From the NCBI RefSeq assembly GCF_010686755.1, contig NZ_JAAGXA010000004.1, forward strand, positions 263,110 through 327,109: a stretch of 64,000 nucleotides of DNA, read 5' to 3'. The position numbers and the translations under genes were made by a program. Numbering within the stretch: the stretch's first letter is position 1; every line of letters begins with the position of its first letter. The notes beneath the pieces were generated by a model, which made no database searches, had not been told where the DNA came from, and saw only the letters and a program-made list of their open reading frames with translations. Of the stretch, positions 59,901 through 64,000 are shown in pieces. Source of the stretch: Nocardioides zeae. GTDB lineage: Bacteria; Actinomycetota; Actinomycetes; Propionibacteriales; Nocardioidaceae.

Positions 59901-61067
59901 AAGAAGGACAACCTCACCGGCGACGGCGTCCGCTACACCTACAGCCAGTCCGGGCGCCTGACCGATGCCCAGCCCACCGCCGGCGGTACCACCTATTCCT
60001 ACGACTACAACGAAGCCGGCGCCCGCACGTCCGCGACGTCCGGGTCGACCACGCAGACGTTGACGTTCAACGCCGCCCACCAGATCTCCACCAGCGGCTA
60101 CACCTACGACGGCGCCGGCAACCTCACCGCTGACCCCGCCTCCGGCTCGACCAACATCACCTACACGCCGGCTGATCAGCTCAACAGCGTCGTGAAGGAC
60201 GGCACCACGTACTTCTACTCCCACGCCGGCGACGACAACAACGAGCTCCTCGAGCAGTCCAGCCCCGACGGGACCTACCGCTACACCTACGGCCGCAACG
60301 CCGGCACCGGGGTCCCCGTCGTCGAGCAGGTCCACCGCACCTTCGACTCGAACGGATCGGTGGTGACCAACGCGGCCGCGGTCATCTCCGACCCCGTCAC
60401 CGGCACCCCCGTCATGCTCAAGACCGACGACGGCATCGCCTCGATCTACGTCTACGACGGCACCCCCGGCGCACCCATCGCCCTCATCTCCGACCAGGCC
60501 GGACAAGCCGCCCGCACCGCCGCCTACACCTACGACCCCTACGGCGCCGCCACCACCGCCGCCGGCGCCCACCCCAACGTCGCCGCCGAGAACCCCTACA
60601 CCTTCTCCGGCAACGGCGTCCGCGACCGCACCACCAACTGGGTCCACTACGGCGAGCGCTACTACTCCACCCGCACCGGCACCTTCACCCAACAAGACAC
60701 CCTCGACGCACCACTCGACCCCAACAACGCCAACCGCTACGCCTACGCCGGCGGCGACCCCATCAACAACACCGACCCCACCGGACGCTTGAGCTGGGGA
60801 GACGTGGGTGACGTCGCGACCGGCGCACTTGGCCTTGCGACGGGTTACGGGTTCGATGACCTCTACAACGATGCGCAGGGCTGCTTCAACGGCGTCACTC
60901 TCTTTGGAGCGCCTCTGGCCGCAGGCGGCCTGGCTCTCGGTGGAATCGCCGGGGGCCCGGCAGGTGGGACAGCGGGCGCCATCGGCGGAGGTATCGCCGC
61001 CTGTGGTATCGGAATTTGGGCAAACCGCGAGGCGCCCGGTTCGCTCGACGTGGTCACCTCAAGTTGA
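56908..61067 (+). pseudogene. RHS/YD-repeat polymorphic toxin gene, disrupted
   Basis: Remnant of a large secreted RHS protein. The N-terminal part is missing. The visible start (VSPGALVLTDDDG) runs in one frame to GVEYP and stops at 57240, while the continuation VIIDPQFENLTQSQDTWI is one frame over; restoring one C in the CCC at 57234-57236 gives the expected YPVIIDP. The next segment is a DNRLRE-like domain broken by TAG at 57495-57497, where CAG (Gln) is expected (MNIY, stop, WAQSQTTW). From 57498 the frame is open to 61067, with many YD repeats (for example TYDTVGRLATSTNGRG), then the RHS core ending YAYAGGDPINNTDPTGR. A Gly/Ala-rich C-terminal tip of about 90 residues with changed codon use follows. 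Two lesions plus 5' truncation point to real decay. A shorter product from an internal start (ATG at 57606) cannot be excluded. Confidence 0.82.
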
Positions 61068-61190
61068 GCCGGAGTAGGCGCGGCCCTCGGTTGCCGTGGT
61101 GGGACGATGACCTTTCGGTTGACGGTCGACGGCCGCTAGTGCGAGTGCGCTCGGCAATCTATTCGACTTCGAAACGAAGAGGTGGAGTAA

Positions 61191-61673
61191 TTGAAAACGT
61201 TGAAGCAATTCATGCTGGCCGTTCTAGTCTGTTCTGCCGTGGGTGGCGCCGCGGCGTACGCAATCGCCGTCCCTACGATTCCGCTCGGGGCGCGGGTAGC
61301 AATCGCAATGTCAGTCTTGCTTGTACCGATCTTAGGATTGCTGGGATGGGCCCGCAAAAAGACTCGACCCATTGTGCGCAACTTTGATACCCGTGCAGAG
61401 GTTCTTCTCGATTCCCTCTCCCGAGCCGTCACAATCGTTGGCGCCGAGAAAATAGAAGACCGACCCACCTCGGGATCGATTCTTGTGAAGACTCCTCGGA
61501 GCGCCTGGTCATGGGGATCGGTGTGGCGATTACAAGCATCGCGGAGCGAAAGAGGATCCGTCGCGGTCGGAGAGATCATGCGCCGAGGAAGCGTCGTAGC
61601 TGGGGTCACGGAGGCTGGATTGATTGAGCGGATCTTTGACGAAGTTGAGAAGGAGTCGCCCAAATCCATTTAG
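61191..61673 (+). CDS. Two-span membrane protein, possible immunity protein
   Basis: A 160-aa protein starting at TTG with a GAGGTGGAG site just upstream. Two hydrophobic helices (about 5-27 and 33-53) are followed by a basic KKTR loop and a cytoplasmic domain of about 100 residues (VLLDSLSRAVTIVGAEKIEDR). Codon use is clearly less GC-biased than in the backbone. Its place 123 bp after an RHS toxin tip rich in Gly/Ala membrane-like sequence suggests an immunity role, but no family match supports this. Confidence 0.6.
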   Translation: MKTLKQFMLAVLVCSAVGGAAAYAIAVPTIPLGARVAIAMSVLLVPILGLLGWARKKTRPIVRNFDTRAEVLLDSLSRAVTIVGAEKIEDRPTSGSILVKTPRSAWSWGSVWRLQASRSERGSVAVGEIMRRGSVVAGVTEAGLIERIFDEVEKESPKSI

Positions 61674-61807
61674 CACGGCGGGCTTGAAAGCAATTGGACG
61701 GCGCTGCAGAGATTTCGAATGGGCCCCCACGCTGGATTGTGAAGCGCACCCCGCGAGTACGTCTAGGCGACGTCAAGCGGCAATCAGAATGAGGAGAAAA
61801 ACCCCCA

Positions 61808-62029
61808 ATGTCTGACCAGTTTCGCCCAAATAGGGTTCCGAGTCAGCGTTTTCTTAAATTCGTTATTGTCGTTTTCTCGGTAGCACTTGCTATACAATTG
61901 GTTGTATTGGCAGGAGCCATCTCGCAAGATGACGAACGACGGACTCTGACGTTCGCAGTTGTTTCTCTGGCGCATGCCGGCTTGCTCGCATGGGCGGCTC
62001 TCTCGCTGCGGAAACGAACCCGCCCTTAA
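61808..62029 (+). CDS. Small two-span membrane protein
   Basis: A 73-aa protein with two hydrophobic helices (about 17-38 and 47-66) and a basic C-terminus (RKRTRP). A GAGGAG site lies 11 nt before the ATG. The local base composition is the AT-richest of the window (for example TTTTCTTAAATTCGTTATTG), a sign of foreign origin. It is a second candidate immunity protein or an unrelated cargo gene of the RHS locus. Confidence 0.6.
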   Translation: MSDQFRPNRVPSQRFLKFVIVVFSVALAIQLVVLAGAISQDDERRTLTFAVVSLAHAGLLAWAALSLRKRTRP

Positions 62030-62220
62030 TGGAAACCGTCCTGATGCTCGGGATGTCACTAGGCGGTATCGGGAAGGAGGTAAGTACCATCACGAGCATC
62101 GGCGGGGTGGGCTCCAGTGCCCTGCGAGAAGCTCACGAATCGCTTTGGGACGCAGCCAAGGTATTGGAGCCTTTGCAACCGGCGCAGGCGGCCCTCGCGA
62201 CGCCCGATGGATCAACCTGA
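62029..62220 (+). CDS. Short open frame after the RHS locus, doubtful
   Basis: 63 codons starting at an ATG that overlaps the previous stop (TAATG). The product (METVLMLGMSLGGIGKEVST) has a Gly/Ser/Ile-rich first half without an obvious membrane helix and an Ala-rich end. The one-base overlap favours coupling with the 73-aa gene, but no homologue is recognised and composition changes halfway, so this may be a remnant. Confidence 0.3.
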   Translation: METVLMLGMSLGGIGKEVSTITSIGGVGSSALREAHESLWDAAKVLEPLQPAQAALATPDGST

Positions 62221-63210
62221 TCCTCAGCAACCGACTGTCCAGCGTCGTCGACGGCACCGCGCGCCAGGCCCCGGCCCGGATGAGGATCCCTGACCGGGGC
62301 GCCAGCGGTCCGGCTGAATGGCCGCGCCACCGCAGGCGTTGGGCCGTCCCGCAAGGCCCGTCCGCAAAGCGTCCCGCTCAGCACCCCTCATGCGGGGTCG
62401 AATCTTGTGATTGCTTCCGTGCTCTGGGGCGTCCGGTGGCCGGCATGAATAGCGCATCTCAACCGAGTCGGTCGTCGAGCGCGCAGCCCGCTCGGCAGCA
62501 CGACGCGGGACGGTCGGGTGGCACCCTGGGGATCGATGTCGTCGTGGGTGAAGCGAGACGGCCCGGGGTGGTTGTCATTGAGGTCAGAGACTAGTGACGT
62601 CAGTTGCGTGCGGGCTTGGGCCTCCGACGCGGCCACCGGACCTCGGCGACCCACCGGGTCGACCGTCCGATGCTTCGACCTCGTCGTGCAGATCCCCCCG
62701 CCAGTGGTCCGGTCGTAGGTTGGCTCGGGCCCTACTCAGCGCCCGGCGAGACATGGACGTGATTCGCGGTGCCGCAGCGTGTCGCCGCCCCCGCAATTCT
62801 GTTGATAGTGGGGATGGCAGTATCGACACCAACCCTTATCGGCGCGCGTGACGCTCCAGGTCCGGTCGTCGACGACGCGTTGGCTGCTCGCTCTCCCGGC
62901 TCGCAGACCGCCTCACCACCTGCGCTGGGATCGTCCCCGAGAGCACCCGGCCAGTGCCGCGGCGCGAGCGAACGCGTCGTCGTCTCCCAGCGCGCTTACG
63001 CGTCCGGATAGGCGGAGCGTTGCACCGCCTGACCGGCGCGCATCAGCTCCACCTGCTTCCACCGGGTGATCGGCACCAGCCACTGAACGTGCGCGGAAAC
63101 TTGGCTCCAGAACGCGGAGGGGTTCTACTGAGCACAAGTCCACCCATTTCTCGGCGGCTGGGCGCACCCTCTCCGACCCGGCGAGGGACCTGGTCGACGA
63201 GAGGACACCC
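62221..63210. other. About 1 kb without a recognisable gene
   Basis: Several short open frames exist on both strands, but none has a family pattern or a convincing ribosome site. The best, 62769-63011 (GTG start, 80 codons), opens with a signal-peptide-like stretch (AAPAILLIVGMAVSTPTLIG) and then runs into Pro/Ser/Arg-rich sequence without domains. GC is intermediate between the AT-rich RHS tail and the backbone. The stretch looks like a decayed junction between acquired and resident DNA. No tRNA or attachment-site repeat was found. Confidence 0.5.
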
Positions 63211-64000
63211 ATGCGTACCACCATGACGACCGCGGTCGTCGCAGCCGCCGGCCTTGCTGTGGGCGGGTTGACGCTCCCGCCGGCCCAGGCGGCGCCGGGC
63301 GACATCACCATCAGCGGCCCGACCTACCCGGGCCCTGGTGCGGACACCGCCGGGTCCCCCTTCGTGTCGATGGACTGCGGCCTGACCGTGGCCTTCGCCG
63401 ACGCGACGCCAAGCGCGCGGTACGACGCCTCGATCGCCCTCGCCAGCGCACCGGACGTCGCGGTCGAGGTCGACCAGTCGGTCGTCTGGGACGAGCAGGG
63501 GACCGGGGAGGCGTCGTTCGACTGCGGCTACCGGGACGAGGACCACCTCCTCGACGGCGAGACCTACGTCGTGACGGTCGTGGAGCTCTCCGCGCGCGGG
63601 GCCGTGGTCGGCGAGGGCACGGCCACGGTCGCGTACGACGAGGTCGACGCCCCGGCGGACATCTGGCTGTCGAGCGGCGGCGAGCGTTTGATCGACGACC
63701 TGCCGACGGCGCGACCCATCGACCTGACCGTCGAGGGCGCCTGGGAGGAAGGGGCCACCGTGACCACGCGCGTGAGCAGGCTCCCCCGCGAGGTGGTCGA
63801 CAACGACTGGGAGGTCGACGAAGACCCGTTCGTCGATGTCCTGGCCCAGACGACGACCGGCACCCCCGCGCTCCGCTTCTCGCTGCCGCACCACCTCGGT
63901 GGCGACTACGTCTTCGTGTCGGTCCGCGCCGACAAGCCGGGCAAGGCCCCGGTGGTCGTCACGTTCGAGGAGCCGTTCGAGGTCGTCACGTCCCCGCCGA
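63211..64000 (+). CDS. Secreted protein, partial at right edge
   Basis: The ATG at 63211 has a GAGAGGA site just upstream. A signal peptide with cleavage near PPAQA-APG (about residue 31) is followed by at least 230 residues of beta-rich, acidic sequence (ITISGPTYPGPG, TYVVTVVELSARGAVVGEG) with two Cys (MDCG, FDCG) that could form a disulphide. The frame is open to the window end. The pattern suggests Ig-like or bacterial surface domains; no specific family is claimed. Confidence 0.8.
   Translation, partial: MRTTMTTAVVAAAGLAVGGLTLPPAQAAPGDITISGPTYPGPGADTAGSPFVSMDCGLTVAFADATPSARYDASIALASAPDVAVEVDQSVVWDEQGTGEASFDCGYRDEDHLLDGETYVVTVVELSARGAVVGEGTATVAYDEVDAPADIWLSSGGERLIDDLPTARPIDLTVEGAWEEGATVTTRVSRLPREVVDNDWEVDEDPFVDVLAQTTTGTPALRFSLPHHLGGDYVFVSVRADKPGKAPVVVTFEEPFEVVTSPP

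Noticed and set aside
62380..62410. T-arm-like sequence GGGGTCGAATC as a tRNA gene
   Set aside because: No acceptor, D or anticodon stems can be drawn around it, and the T-loop lacks the TTC.
62224..62832. Short minus-strand frames in the gap after the RHS locus as genes
   Set aside because: No ribosome sites, no domain patterns, and frames overlap each other on both strands.

Overview
The window is a 64 kb stretch of an actinobacterial chromosome with very high GC (about 72% by impression). Frequent GTG and leaderless starts, a polyphosphate glucokinase, a GpgS/FolP2 pair, an IdeR-type iron box, an AlkB-rubredoxin fusion and DrrAB-type ABC genes together fit a Nocardioidaceae-like organism (Nocardioides or a relative). 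The genus is inferred from gene content and base composition, not from a marker gene. No rRNA, tRNA, CRISPR array, phage or transposase gene was seen.

Layout from left to right. 0-8 kb: the folP2-gpgS pair, an AAA+ ATPase, a DUF1707 protein, a rhomboid protease with an SRPBCC protein, an aldo/keto reductase and alanine dehydrogenase. 8-13.6 kb: an HtrA-type protease, a TetR-MMPL exporter pair and a nitroreductase. 13.7-15.6 kb: a four-gene, translationally coupled operon with a DUF692/MNIO enzyme, its SCO6045-like partner, an 86-aa membrane-anchored peptide with a six-cysteine tail, and a second small membrane protein. This looks like a RiPP system and is the most interesting locus. 15.7-25 kb: pentapeptide, SRPBCC and GNAT genes, malic enzyme followed by an odd poly-G tract, an APC permease with a universal stress protein, a second MMPL exporter with a MarR regulator, and an IdeR-controlled siderophore-binding lipoprotein. 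25.1-27 kb: a lower-GC AbiE-like toxin-antitoxin pair. 27-34.7 kb: polyphosphate glucokinase, an ABC exporter, and an asparagine/aspartate module (permease, asparaginase, aspartase, GntR regulator) with two matching operators. 34.7-41.4 kb: a zinc-ribbon peptide, an alkane hydroxylase operon (AlkB-rubredoxin, ferredoxin, ferredoxin reductase), an acyltransferase, and TetR with pyroglutamyl peptidase. 41.4-44 kb: a P1B-4-type metal ATPase and an ArsR regulator between two 79-bp direct repeats. 44-50.4 kb: M15 and M13 peptidases, a quinone oxidoreductase, an esterase, Dps and an SRPBCC protein. 50.5-55.7 kb: a five-gene copper operon (membrane protein, PCuAC, DyP peroxidase, CopC, CopD/CtaG). 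56.9-62.2 kb: a decayed RHS/YD-repeat toxin gene followed by AT-richer small membrane genes, then about 1 kb without a recognisable gene. A secreted protein runs off the right edge.

A second theme is a set of intergenic palindromic elements. Five families (47, 74, 79, 90 and about 70-92 bp) occur two or three times each, mostly just after stop codons of convergent genes. Copies within a family match in length and sequence beyond what a simple terminator hairpin needs.
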